The notes below the pieces were generated by a model that made no database searches, was not told the DNA's origin, and saw nothing but the letters and a program-made list of their open reading frames with translations. A DNA stretch of 64,000 bases from Cannabis sativa. Its lineage: Eukaryota > Streptophyta > Magnoliopsida > Rosales > Cannabaceae. Both the position numbers and the translations under genes were made by a program. Where the stretch lies: contig NC_083609.1 in assembly GCF_029168945.1 (NCBI RefSeq), forward strand, positions 20,953,501 to 21,017,500. The letters are read 5' to 3'. Below, piece after piece: positions 33,815 to 48,800 of the stretch. Numbering within the stretch: the stretch's first letter is position 1; every line of letters starts with the position of its first letter.

Positions 33815-36800
33815 ATGGCGACTAGGTGCACCCTAGCTGGTGTGGAAGTCCCCATTATCGGCAGCGACTCCGTTAAATGGATCGACCTTGAGCTTCCTCC
33901 TCCTCCTTCTGCTGCTGCCATTGCCATTGCCGATTCGGAAGCTAATTTTGATTTTCAAACTACCTGTGCCCCGCTGGCTGACGATTTCGCGTCTTCCTCT
34001 GCCATCGGCGATCCTCCCACTTATATCATATGGTTTCTCTTTCTTTCCCTCGCCTTTTTTGAATTTTGTCTTGTGATTATGGAATTGGTCTATGAATCTT
34101 TGTTTGAAAAGAGTATGGAGTTGTGGTTCACTTTGAGCATTTGTTTCTTATTTTATTGCAGGAGAATCCACAAGTCTCTACCAACTGCTCTGGAGCTACT
34201 TGAGCTGTCTGCTGATAAAGAATTTCCCAAAATTGGATTGCGAATTGCTTTTCCGGATGCGCTCTCTGCTTTCGCTTTCGTCTGCAAAAATGAGGTGCTT
34301 TTAACTATGTTTTTAGTGTGTTGATAATCTTGGAAATTTCGTGTTGAGAATTGAAAGAGAAAATAAAGAAATTGATGAAGAAAGTGCGATATCGTTAAGA
34401 TTTCATCATGTTGCGTTTGCATTCAGGTTGATTTAAATTCAAGGAACCACCCTTACCTGCTTTATGCGTTGACTGTGTCGGGAACTGCTTATCTTTTGAG
34501 AATAAAAAACATCTCGGCATACAAATCCTACTTCATTTTGCCAGCGGAGGATGTGATCAGAGTGTTTGACATGCGTAGTTATGGCCATATAACAAGTGTA
34601 GCAGCAATGCCCTCTGGATGTCTTATAGCTGGAAGGACCGATGGATCTACTGGTTGTTTTCAACTAGGCATGCGCGACCCTAGTGCTCCTGGTATTGCGG
34701 CTTCATGTTGATTCCTCTTTTTAGTGTGTCTTCAACTCAATGGCTGAAGGATTTTGGCTTGGACAGTATAACATCTGCTGCTAATGTTTTTTCTTGTCCT
34801 TTTAGCTTCTGTGCTTGAGCTTCGGGATGATTCAGGATTTGGTCGTTTGTGGAGTCTTGTGTCAAGGTACTAATATGATATCTCATTGCTAGAACATTAA
34901 AAATAATAATAACAAAATGCATGCTCAAGGGCATCTGTCATATAGTATACTGTATATGGTAGTTCTAGTTCTTTCTTCACAGCAGACTCGGATTTTGTCA
35001 ATCTATTTGGTTTATTGGAAGTCCTTTGGTACATGAGTGGTTAAGCATTTGATTGCAAATCTGTACATATTTACTCTTCTCGAAAGTCTTTATTCTTTTT
35101 CTTAATAATGATTACCTTAAATATTTAAAAATGCAAAATGAAAGAAAGTAAGCAAATTCTTCTTGGTTAGCTAACAATGGAATTCGTTGTATGGCTATTG
35201 ATATAATCACCATATACTAAACATATTATGCAGAGGTAGAACAATAGAGGCTGTACAAGATTTGGTGGTAGCAAAAGTTTGTGGAAAACAACTTTTATTT
35301 GTGCTTCATTCAGATGGGACACTTCGAATTTGGGATCTTTCAAGTCATACCAAGATCAGTAGCCATAATATGAATCATCCGACATCGTCAGGCAAATTTC
35401 TCTTACTTTTTCATTAAATTTCATTCACTTTTATGGCTATGAATGGACATCTATAATCTCTTGTCAAGTGCAATAAGTAAATAATAATATTAAAAAAACC
35501 AGGAGAGAGATCTTTCCTTTTGTAGCTAGCTATTCCTACTTTAAGTACAAAGTAGCAATTAATTACCCAAAGTCTTGTTTATCTATCAAGTAGACATGGA
35601 ATTCAAGTTGGAATATTGACTGCCTATGAAAGTTGTTTGCAAATAGATATTAAGACAGTGGATATCCCTTTCACGTAAGGGGAAGAGATGAAGGCTTAAA
35701 GTGAAGAAGGTTTTTAACAATCTTGTTTTCTTTCACATTGAGTATCTCAACTTGAAATAAGGCTCTTCATGGTCATCTAGTTCCCTTGAGCATATGATGA
35801 CATTGACACTTATCATTCTATAGGCTGTTACTTGCATGTACTCCTCAGCCATTGAGGTCACATTAGCTCGGGAAAGCGTCTTATTTCCTTTACATGAAAT
35901 AGGCAGAGACATATGCTACATCTCATGTGCGTTCTGATGAGATGTGCATTGGCCTTTTATTTTGCTATAAATAAATTTCACAACATGTTTCTAGTTGGTA
36001 CCTTCAATGTGTATATGTCTCCTAGGGGTCATGTATTGCTTTGGGTTTGCTTTTATCGTAGTTGGTGGAGCATTGTAGTCTTTCTATATTTGGATGTCTT
36101 TAAGTGCTCATAAAAAATTGATGTTTTCCTACTTTGTACACCCAGGAGCTGCATTGGTAAGGTTATGGATTAATGAAGCTGGTCAAGATTCAAGTGGTGT
36201 GTATTTGGCTGTCTTGTCTAGACATACTTCGGTATGTAAATTAGACTCAAGAATATTCTTACATATTTTATTTATCCTATTTTCTAGAATTTTGTTGTGA
36301 GAAAAAAGAAAGCTATAATTTTGTTGAAAGAAACAAGTACTGTGTTTGATAGATAGAAAGAACAATATGCTGTAAGTGTCAGGGTTTGTGAAACTTTTGT
36401 GTTGATTTAAGGTCTTGGATGTTGAGAGTTGAAGCCTATTATTGGCACATGATTTGTTCTAACTTTAACCCTCATTTTTTTTAACTCAACCTTCAATTTT
36501 CATGTCTTCTTGAAATCTATAAAAGGCTTGTACTCAATCTACATGATGTCTTTATTTAATTATTTTAAATTTGAAGGTTGTCACTTGTCATTGTGATGCG
36601 TAAGATATTGAATACATGCCTTGCAACTTTTTTTGAAAGGTAAGGCATATACGCATAAAGGTTCACTTTTGGCTTATTGCATTGTTAGTGGATAGTAAAA
36701 TTGAAACTCTTTAGATGATGCCAAGAAAAAAGATGTCATGTATGTAGTTATCTTATATTTGATAGTCTTTTTGTTTTGTTTAGTTGCTTTTTCGTGTGTG

Positions 36801-39800
36801 TGAAGTCGGGTGGTACTTTTTAAAATTTCAACCTCAACATTAGTTGCAATTATGTTGTGTTTATAAATTATGTTGTTAAAAAACTATGGTTCTACTTAAG
36901 GAATTAAATATAGTTTGGGCAGTGCCAAAAAGTTGTTTGGTGGTATTTAAGGGTCTTCCATGGTAGTAAAGAATGTTAAATTCACTTTGGAATTGACTGT
37001 TTTCGCACTGGTTTGGGTTATTTATATCGAGGAACCGAGATAACTTTTAAGAATGTATAGAAGTATGTGGATTAGAATTAAACAATAAAGTTCTTTATAG
37101 GCATCTATTCTCTTCTAATTATTTACATAATTAGGCACTGAGATACTCAAAATAAAAAGATATACTCTTAATGATTTAATAGTTATAAAAGGAGTAGAGA
37201 ATATCAAGTATAGCATCATGCATGGTCAAGTGGAAGAGTACGAAATAGTGAAATTTTATATTTAATATGCCGAACATGATTTATAACCCTTTTGTATAGT
37301 TAGTGTCATCAACCTAAGATTGTGCTAATTATTTCACATGTGATTCTTATTGCTTACTTTACCTACCTTTAAAGGATGTTAGCTTCGAGATGGTTTACTT
37401 GTACACTCTGCACTGTAGTTTGGGGGACAAAATTGTTTTGCTACTGGATCCTTCTATTTCAATGATTCCCTTGGAAGATGTAAGTAACTAGTGTTATCCA
37501 TCCTTGTTTTTCCCTTGATTTCATTGTAGTTTTGATGCTTTGTTCCTTCACTAAGGGGTACTCTTTTGACTTTGTCAAGGGGGCATGCATTGATGTCAAG
37601 CTTGCTTCAGATAAGATATGGGTACTAAAGGAAAATGGGTTGGTAGTTCAAAGTATGTTTCATAATGACATAAATGTTGATGTGTAAGTTCATAAATAAG
37701 CCTTATAGTCTTTAAATGACCAAGTTTCCAACTATATTTTTATCTTAGCTCAAGCTTTCTTTTGCTAACTTTTGTAGGGAGGAGACAAGCTATTATAATT
37801 TGCAGGAAGAATTTGTTGCTGATCAACTATTTCAAAGTCCTGAGTATTTATCGGATAATCTTTTATTGATGGCTCATTCAGTTTTTCCATCTGCTAAGGT
37901 ACTTATTTTTTAGTCGAAAGGGACAAAATAATTTGAGCAAGTCTTTAGAATTAAGGGTCTTCTTTGAGATTAGTTAATTTCTTGGGTTCTGTTTTGTGTT
38001 TCGAAAATGTTAGCCCAAGATATGTTTCCAAGAGGGAGTGAATTGGAAATTTAAACTAATTTCATAAATTTAAGACACAATTCAACTATTTATGCAAATA
38101 TTGAGCAAATAAAAAGATAATCACAAGTAGATATTAGATATAAGCAATAGTAAAATAGAGATAGTATTTAGAAATGTAAACTCTTGATTTTAGAAGGTTT
38201 GGGAGGACTCAAGCTCCGTACATCCTTGGTCTTCAAAGCCCCAAGCTTTGGGTTCAACTAATGAGCCAAGTCAATGGGCATGACTAACCCTTACTTTATC
38301 GGGAAATTTTCACCAAGGACTTTCCCAAGCCTCTTCTAATAGTTTGAGAATTCTCTCAAGGATAACCAACCTCACTGGATTATTGAAGTGGCAATCTTAC
38401 TTATACCAAGTTGTTTTCAATACCGGTGTCAAACTTACCTATATCCAGGTTGTTTTTTAATATCTGTGCCAACCTCACCTCCATACAATGAATAAAATTT
38501 GATATGATGATACCCAACAAACTCTCTATATAAAATACAAAGTAAGAAACTAGAGAGAAATGGAAGCACACTAGAAGAGATAAGTACAAGTGTGTGTGGT
38601 TGGTGTCTTTTTGAAAGAAAGGTGGAATTTTGGTTTAGAACACTTGTAGGGAATTCATATAGATGAGTAAATGCTCAACCAACTAATTTTTAAGTGTAAA
38701 AATTCATTATTTAAAGTGCTCAATAAAATACTAGCCCTTTATGACTGTTGTGCACGTTTTTAAAAAAATCTCTGTTGTCTGACTGACACACAACTGGAGT
38801 GCTAGTTACAAGGAACCGGGCGACTAGATGGGGACCCGAGAGCATCTTCTATTTTTCAACAAAAAATCGATTTGTTCGCCATTTTTCCAAAATATTTTTT
38901 CGTGTTTTAACTTGGAAAACTCTTAAATATATGAAATACTATACGGGGAATTTTTTTTGGAAAATATTTATTTTCGTGAAATAACTTGTTGCACAAGTAA
39001 GTGAGCTAAACTTTGAACTTATAAGCTACTAGTATGATGTGGAGTTAAAGGGTTTATTGTTTGCTGATTTAATTGGAGAGATTGGTGTTTTATGTTTTAA
39101 TTTTCTGGTTTGTGGATGTTTAAGAGTCTTTCTGGCTGTAAACTTATGTTCTCAGACTTGCTTGTATTGCAAGTATTATTGTTTTAAAATAATAAAAATT
39201 GCACAAAAGTGGCATGGTATGCATGCTAGAAGCTTCTAACTGTTAATCCCATGGGGTGGTCTACTGGTAAGGAGGAGTTTTGGAAAATGCTGGTAGGCAT
39301 TTGTTCAAAGGTTTGAATCCCCACAGACCCAGGAAAGAACCTTGGGGTCACTGGGAGGTCTCCCAGTCAAACTGCTAGGGCCAAAAAAAATAAAAAAAGA
39401 AGAGAGTGAGAGAGAAGAAGTTATTCTTAACTGTTGAAGATATTGCTAACACATTATTTCTAATCAAAATTTTTCCCATGGGGTGGTCTACTGGTAAGGA
39501 GGAGTTTTGGAAAATGCTTGTAGGCATTTGTTCCAAGGTTTGAATCCCCACAGACCCAGGAAAGAACCTTGGGGTCACTGGGAGGTCTCCCAGTCAAACT
39601 GCTAGGGCCAAAAAAAATAAAAAAAGAAGAGAGTGAGAGAGAAGAAGTTGTTCTTAACTGTTGAAGATATTGCTAACACATTATTTCTAATCAAAATTTT
39701 TCCAGGCTCAAATTTCGTCAGTTGTATCTTCCATTTTCTTACGTAGGCTGCTACATCCTGGAGTATATCACAATATTGCCCTGCGTGCAACTTTCCTGGA

Positions 39801-42800
39801 CTATAATAGACACTGGACTGACTCTGATTTCCAGTCATTGACTGCTGATGGATTGAAGAAGGAAATTCTTTCTCTGATTGAAGATGAGGTTTCCTTTTCA
39901 ATTCTATTTGTTCTTATTTCTCTTCTGTCTCTCTGACAAATTCTGATGCATATGTGTAGTTTTTCCCCCATTTTCTAGTTGTTATTTGAAAATAGATAAT
40001 TGAATTTTAATGTGCTGATGATAACAAAGGAATTTTGTGGCAGGATGTCAGTCAAAATTTAGTGTCAATTCATTGCTCCTGGAAAAATTTCTGTTCACGC
40101 TACTTCCTTAATTGGTGCAAAAGCAATGCACCTTGCGGTTTGCTTGTTGAGTCAATAGCTGGCTCTGTCGGTGTAATAAGAAAGAGTTCAGTATCCCTAT
40201 TCCGCTGTTCAGAAGACATTGAACGGTTACTTTATGGTATGTCAGCGATCTTTCTTATATTTGAAGCTGGAATAATTCTTATTTTGTTTGCTTCAATTTT
40301 TTTTTGCTTTCTTTTCTTTAAACAAATTTCTGAACTATTGTTTTTATATTCTCATTTTAGGTTATTCTTCCGATGAAATCGGTGATAGTGCTGTTAGTTT
40401 TGGCATAGAATTTTTTGACAGTAAGTATGAACGTGGGATACTAGTTGATCTGCTCAGATGTGTCATTAGTATCAGCCAACAACTAGGAAAAACAGCTTCT
40501 GCTATATTTTATGAATCACTTGTTAGCAGACCCATTTTCCCAAGTGAAGAAGTTGTTCCACATGTATTGAAGATTTTAGAAACTGGATATAGTTCGACGT
40601 TAGCGGCTGTGAGTGTATCCGAGTTTGGTAATGATGATGCTTGGGAGAAAAAACTAAAGGATCACAAAAACTTAAGGAAATTTTCTATTGACATGCTCTT
40701 ATCTCTTCACGCCTTGTGTGAGAAAGCTACTACATGGAGCAGAGTTCTGAATATTATTGAAAATTATCTTAAATTTCTTGTACCTCGGAAAATGATGCAG
40801 AATTTGGATGCTGACCCTTCCTTAAGCATTAATGCTACCATTTTGGTCCAGGCCACTTCTCAAATTGCGAAGACAATGTTTGAGTCTGCATTGGACATTC
40901 TTATATTCCTAAGCTATCTTGTAAACAACAGTGGCCAGGTTAGTGTTTCAATTCTCTTTTGTTTACTTTTTCTTTGTTATTATTGTTGTTTTTTCTTTCT
41001 TTCTTTCTTTTTTTTTTGTTGATAGAGCTTGGCATAGATATTTATTTTGCCAGGAGAACATGGTTGTATATGCATTTATGAAACGAAATGACCACTTATT
41101 GAACTTAAGAATTTAAGTGTGGATTTTGTCTGAAAAAAGTCAACTGTGGATGCCACATGATTCATGTAGCAATATGCAATTAAAGAATTATACTCCAATT
41201 TTACCTGTTGCCAAATCATGATGCTATTGCAAGACAAACTCAATTTATGTTGTGGGATTCCATTTATACTGGATGTGGGTTTGTAATGTGTAATTTATTT
41301 ATTGTTGCTGTTATAAGTATTGTGTGTTTGTGTGCACTTGGATGTCAATTGCTACGTTTCCTACTCCAAATCTTTTAGGTTACGTTTAATTTGGGGTCAA
41401 TGAAATGGGATGAAATAGAAATGAATCAATTTTCATTCTATTCCTTCGTTTTGCTGCACTTTAAAGCATTGGAATGATTATTCCACCATTTCAGTAGACA
41501 AACTATTCCATCCAAGAATTTCATTCCAATGCACAAATAAAAAAACATTAATAACATTTTTATAGATTGTTTTTATTCATATGAAATTTTATTCCATTCC
41601 AGTATTATTCCCTTTCCCATTCTCATTCCAATTTCTCTACTTTCGTTACTCCCAACCAAATACACCGTTAGGGTTAGGCAGAGAGTTCCCATTTCAAGCT
41701 TAGACCTACTAAGCAAGTTTGATTTTAGGTTGGACCACTTGTTTCCCTTTCCGAATGTTATTTAAACAATTTCAATGAATTTCTCTATTTCTTTCTTGAG
41801 AAATGTTCTGGAACTTAAAGATTAAATTTGGCATGCAGATCCATATGTTGCCTGACAATGTATCTAAGATACAGTTGGAGTTGATTCCAATGATTCAAGA
41901 AATCATTTCTGAGTGGCTTATCATTCACTTTTTCACCACCACATCCTCTGAGTCAGCATCAATTGAAGATTTCAGCTCTCAACTTTCTCTGTTACAAATT
42001 GGTAAGCTTTAACATTTTTCATGCACACCCACCCCACCCATGTGCATTAGCTGGAAGATGCAAGGATTTGGGGTTGCAGAATTTGGTTTTATGCAAGCCA
42101 TGTTGTTGATTTCCTGTCAATTTTCATGCCCCAGATAATAATGCAAGCAAAAGATCTTGGAATGAAAACCTTGGGAAATGCGATTTCCCTTTGGCCTTTG
42201 TGCTCTTATTGAACACCAGAAGTTCCACCAGAGACAGTCATCTTTATTCAAAATATCTTCCAAATTTGCATGACATTGTTAGGTCTGTTCGGAACTTCAG
42301 TAGCTGGATTATTTGGGGCAAGACTAGGGAGTTAACTACTTTCTTGAGCCATTCAACTGAGCTTGCATTGATCTTACTAAAGAATGGGCAGTATGATGCT
42401 GTTGAGGTTTTCCTCCTAGAGCTGGAACTTGGTTTCCATCAAGATTTTTTTAAATATCATTATTATAATATTGTCTTTTAACTTGTTTGTTTATTTATAA
42501 TTTATGTAAAGCACCTACTCAGTATGGTCGAGGCACATTCACAGAAGGAGAAGACATTGGAAACTATTCAAGATGCTGATGTTGGATGGTGCATACTTCA
42601 CCATGTTCTTGGATGCTGTCTTCTTGCTCAAGCACAACGTGGATTGCATGGAAAGCTGAAAGAAAAGAAAGTCAGTGAGGCTGTCAGATGTTTCTTCAGG
42701 TATCTACATCCTGTAAGCTTTTCATTCTGCCTTTTTCTTTACTTATTTTATTATTTAATTTTATAATAGAAAAAAAAATAGTATTTTTCTAAAGAGTAAA

Positions 42801-45800
42801 CAAAACTATGATGAGGAAATCAGTGTTCTACCATCCAAAACAAAAAAAAGCAGATAATTATCTTAAACTTCCGTTTGGCCTTATCAGTTTGATTTCCAAG
42901 TTACTGGTTGGTTTTGCCATATCATGTGTGATCCTTCATACCTCCCAGGTTACTAGTCCCTTTTCTGAGAAATTCACCATCTGAACTTCTAATTCTTGCT
43001 CTCCCCCATATCAAGCATTTAAGTGTTCTTGAGGATCAAAGAAATTTCTTTTTTTTTTCTCTTTGGCAAGAAGAAAAATTCTACATAATGTAAACTGGTT
43101 ACTACAAAATTATAGCTCAGCAGGAGATATGAAAAGTACATTAAAAAGAAAGTCGAAGATTTTAAAATCAAACAAAAACCACTCACAAAATTATCCTAGA
43201 GTTATAGCTGAAACATTCACTTAAAAGACAAGCTCATGAGGCTTCATGTCTGCCTTAAGAGAGAACCTTGCTCCAAGGTATGTCTTCGAGTCTGGGACAG
43301 CCTCAATGCACTTTAACAATGGAGTGTCCACTGTCTTCTGATCATCTTTCTTTCCTTGTGGAAACTGATTCTTCTCCTCTTTCTCAGCCTCAAAGAACTC
43401 TCCCTCCCCCTTCTTAGTATTTCTCATCAAACTTCTCCAAATTGACACCAGAATCATCAAACTTGGTGGAGGTTCCGATCACGTAAGATTGATTCACACG
43501 TTTGATGGGAACTCCATTGAGCTTGAATGGTCCAGTGACCAAGAGCAACCCAGAGGAAAGCTGCTTGAGAAAGACAACTCTCTTCCCCTCGAACCTTCCA
43601 GCCAAGATGATCAAGACTGTCCCTGGAGTGATACTCGCTCTCAGCTTGGTCGGCTTAGGCTTGTGCTAGTTAACAAGGGGCTTTCTCACGTCCTCAGAGG
43701 GATAAAACTTAGGGGCCTTCTGCTTTGGGGTCGTGGTGTGGGAAGACACCACCATTTAGGAGCAGAAAATTTTCTTTTGTCCTAAATTGGAATTAGAAGG
43801 ACCCCTTCCGTATATGTATATTTATTTATGTGTATGTATATGTAATATGTATGTATATATATTCTAAAACCATAAAAGAAAACTAAAATGTTTGTGTTTT
43901 GATGCTAGGGCAACTGTATGTTATGAATGACCTAGCAACCATAAAAGAAAATTAAAATGTTTGTGTTTTGATGCTAGGGCAACTGTATGTTTTGAATGAC
44001 CCAGCACCAGTAGCAATATTTAGTAATTTGTTTTCTTTAGTAGAGTCTGTAGCCGTAGTTTAATCATGTCAAAGACAGATATGGCATGTTTACTTATATG
44101 TCATATTGCCTTTCAATAATTCAAATTCTTGATCTTTTTCAGTTATGTATGGTGTTTCTTGGTTATTGAGCAAACCTAGGTCACATAGGTTTTGAATGAA
44201 ATGAATATTCTTTTACGACATTGTTCTCTTGTCAACTTACTTAAAGTTCTGCATTGATCTTGAAATATTAACATTTTCAATATGCAGAGCCTCATCCGTA
44301 AAAGATGCTGCTCAAACTTTGCAGAGTTTGCCTCCAGAAGTAGGAATTCCACATCTTGGCTTCAGTAAGTTAGCCTTATTAGAATTTCAGTTACATATGA
44401 AGTAGATCTTTCAGTATAGTATGAATTTTATTGATATCAAACATTTTGTTTGTTTATTGTCATTCCAGGTGTTAACACATCAGGTCCTGCATGGAAGCTA
44501 CATTATTATCAGTGGGCAATGCAAATATTTGAGCAATATAATATTAGTGAAGGTGCATGTCAGTTTGCTCTTGCTGCACTTGAGCAAGTCGAGGAAGCTT
44601 TAACTGTGAATAGTGAGCACCATGGTAGAGATCCATTTGATGAATCAGCAGCCATCATCAAAGGACGACTTTGGGCAAATGTCTTCAAATTTACATTAGA
44701 TCTTCATCACTATTATGACGCATATTGTGCAATAATATCAAATCCAGATGAGGAGAGCAAGCAGATTTGTTTGAGGCGTTTCATAATTGTACTTTATGAG
44801 TGCAGTGCTGTTAAGGTTTCTACCAAGCTACCCTCCCTTTACCACACCCTCTATTTTCTTTCTTCACTCCCAGTGTTCTCTTTTAATTTCATCTTTGGTA
44901 GATTGTGCAAAAAAATATATTAATGATTTCGGGAAACAATACTAAGAAAACCAGAAAGAGAATTATATGTCAACAAAAGTGAATATTCAGCAAATCATTT
45001 GGAGTAGCCAAATATCGAGAGTATTTTTAAAATGACAAACCAAAATGTGAGATTTGGCATCAATATGATGTATTTAATTAGCAGCAAACTTAAGATAATT
45101 TATTCTCTATTTCAAAATAGTATTCCAGCATTGCTTGCTTTGTCGTCTATTTAAATGCAGTTAAAATGTTGTTGTTTGTTTTGAAAAAATTCTAAATTAT
45201 GTTAAAGTTTGTTCCTTTCTGCTGAGCTTATGTTTCTTTACTTGTTGTTGCTTTGAATCTTATATTCATTTTATTTTTAGATTCTTTGCAGTGGTCAACT
45301 TCCTTTCATTGGTTTAATTGACAAGGTAGAGCAGGAGCTTGCCTGGAAGGTATATCTTCGTAAAGTGATTTGTTCACTGTAGTCCCTTTGTATTTAATGC
45401 AATTTGATGGTTAGGTCATTTGTATGCAGGCAGAGCGCTCAGATATATTAGCAAAACCAAACTTGTATAAGCTGCTTTATTCTTTTGAAATGCATCGACA
45501 CAACTGGCGAAAAGCCGCAAGTTACATATATCAATATTCTGCTCGTTTAAAGACGGAAGCAGATCAAAGAGACTACCAACAGAGTTCATTGGATTTGCAA
45601 GAAAGATTAAATGGGCTATCTGCTGCTGTAAATGCCCTTCATCTTGTTCATCCAGCATATGCTTGGATTGATCCTATGTTTGACAGACCTGTCCATGAAG
45701 AGCATTATCCAAGTAAAAAGGCTAAAACAACAGTAGAGGAAGAACGTAATAGTGCAGCAAGCAATTTTACTATTATGTTGACATCTTCAATTATTTTTCT

Positions 45801-48800
45801 GGCACAGAATTGTCTTGCATCCTTAGCTGACAATACCTTGAGATTTGTGCTATTAGAATTTTGCATTGCAAATTCTATTTGTTTGACTGGGTACATTGTT
45901 TTAACTTTTTTGCAGAAGGTAAAGATATTCAGCCCAAGAAATGGCGATGTATTGATATCGAAAGAATTGATAATGAGTTTGTGCTAACATCAGCAGAATA
46001 TTTACTTTCATTAGCACAAGTGAAACTAAAATTTAATGGTAAGAATATATAATTTGTCTTCTGATAATACATCCTTGAAATAATTTAAACGTTGCTTATA
46101 CCCTTTTCTTTTATGTTTCTTATTTATTTTTCCAAAATATCTTGCAGAAATTCGCGAGAATTTACCAAATTTGATTGGTATTTTAGTCGAGGCAGATATA
46201 TATGACATGGCATTCACAGTTGTTCTAAAATTCTTTAAAGGTTCAGACTTGAAGAGGTATAATTCTGGTTTACTATATTACACCATCAATGGGTTTTATT
46301 AGGCTTTTCTTTCTTATAAAGTATGACCGGGAATTCATTTCCACTCAGGGAACTCGAAAGGGTTTTTACTGTGATGTCAATGAAATGCTGCCCAGATAAA
46401 GTTGATTCATCGTGGACAGGGTAAGATCCATCCTTCTTATTTAACTAGCATTACATCTGTTTTCAAGCACTTTGCATCCATATCTTGTTGCTATTCTATT
46501 TCAAATTTAGTGCAGTTGCATACGTTAAGAATGAATTTTTACAATTAATCATTTCCAGGGATGATCGCCAAAAGCGTCTTCTTCTGTTAACTTCTTCAAA
46601 GAATGAAGTGGCTGTACGTGGCTCGCCTGATAATAGCTCAACTCAACCATTCAAGGGAAGTAATCAATGGGCTTCCCTTGAGCGTTATCTTGTTAGTATC
46701 TTTTTCCTACTCTAAATTAATGAGTTTTTGATCTTATGATGAAACTGGAAGATTAATTGCAATTTGTTCTATTTTCATGAGTTAAAAATTTATTCTGTTA
46801 TCAATGCATTGAGAAGAAGGTTAAGTTTTTTTTACCAAAAGATCCTGTGAATTTAGCTTCCTCTCTTCTTCCCCATTTTAGGCTTTCTTAATTTCTGCAA
46901 GTCACTTTCTCATTTTTTTTTCTCATATATATGTTGGTAATTGTTAGGAAAAGTACAAGGGATTTCATGCCAGATTACCATTAATTGTTGCTGAAACTCT
47001 TCTTCGTACTGATCCTCAAATCGAATTGCCTCTCTGGCTTGTGAACATGTTCAAGGTAATTTCTAGTTTCAACTTGATTGTTTTTTCTAGATCTTGTATA
47101 GTTTCAATGTTTACTGATTCACTAGTCAGAAGCCGATTAGGCCCATGCAGTTTCAATGTTAATGTATCTATTCCTTTGTCAGAAGTTGATTAGGCTTTTC
47201 CAGCCTGAATGTAGTTTCAATGTTTATGTGCTCTTTCTTAAACCATTGAACTATTTTTTTTTTTGAACTATTTAAAATGCAATGGACTTGTTTCCATAAA
47301 AGAAAGAATTTCAGTGGCACACACATACAAGTGTAAGTTGATTATTTGTCATTCTTTGAATCCGGAACTTCTGTTGTCAAAAAACCAAAAGGCCCAATTT
47401 TTTTTGTTTTTTTTGCATGCATGCCTTGTGCAAATATGTGTGCATATTAAGTACCCATATAAGAAGTTAAAATTAACATGCATTCAACATTAAGTTGATG
47501 TCAACGTCTCAATTGAGAACTGATATGTAGGTATCAATTTTAATATTTTATTGAATGCTAAGTTTTGTGGGGGAGCAAAATTATATGGTTTTATTTTACT
47601 TATTATTACTAGGTTTTTTTTTTTTTTTTCCCTTTTGGAAAGGGGCAGGGCTTTCATCCTATTTACTTAATTCACAATTTCAATAATTAAATTTATTAGT
47701 TATACCTTTGTGTAACATATCACTAGATCTATGCCTATCTTTTTCTAAAAAATGGCTAGGCTTCTAATATTGATGCAAAAAGATCAACAGTGCAACCAGA
47801 GAAGAGAATATGTAGGACTGGTAATGAAACCAGGAATTCGAAATCACTCAACGTCAAAAAGCTGCCTAATCTGACCTCACCTTTGACACCCCTTGTTTCA
47901 CATTTGCTTCTACATGAAACATAAAGAACCCAAATCCAATACAAAGGAACAACTCATAATATTCCCTTCAAGTCAGCCAATGATTGGTTGACATTCAATA
48001 CACACACCAAAACTTGCAGTATCCTCACCCCTCTATGATTCTATCGATTTCCAGTTCTTTTTAACACTCCTGTTGACATTTTCTCTCCTTTGATCCTTGT
48101 GAGAATTCTGGTTGTATCATTTTCCAAGGCAGTTATCCAATTCGTTATGATTGCTATTTATCATGAAGTTACTCTTACCAAAGTATTCAGGCAAAACAGT
48201 TTGCAATTAGATGCATTTTATTCTAGATAGCTTTCTTTACAACTGATTTTGAAATGATGCTCATACTAAATATCATTTGCTGGGATTATGACAGGATTGT
48301 CGAAGTGAAAGATCCTGGAGGATGACTGGTCAAGAAGCAAATCCTGCATTGTTATTTAGGCTATATGTTGATTATGGTCGTTATACAGAAGCGACAAATC
48401 TTTTGCTTGAGTACATAGAATCTTATGCATCAATGGTAATTTTTCTCCTCACCTATATTTTTCTGAAAATCGAGGAATTAATGTAAATGCAATGACTGAT
48501 TGAGCCACAACTTACAGTAATGCTAAAATTTCCTTGCTTTCAATTGGGTCTGTTTTTCCTAGGGGATAGGATAACTATATTTTTGAGTCTCCTAGAATGT
48601 CTTTGCTAAACAAATTAGTTAGTATGTTAGAGTGTTTTGCATATTACATGGAATCATATAGTCCATAGGCTTTATAAGCTGTAACGGGTAATGCAATATT
48701 GTTGATAGATTCCTAGTAGTAAAAATAATGATCTCTTATATTTATTCCTCTTTTACTTTATAGTGCATTTCAATGAATGCCAGCCCTATGTTTGTTCTGT

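Noticed and set aside
34737..34934. Minus-strand frame in a NUP160 intron, and similar antisense frames at 34153 and 34439
   Set aside because: They overlap NUP160 exons or introns on the opposite strand and have no homology; shadows.
42501..42523. Splice acceptor at CTACTCAG before TATGGTC for NUP160 exon 15
   Set aside because: It puts the exon out of frame; the AG ten bases upstream (before CACCTA) restores [10 protein letters not shown], as the family requires.
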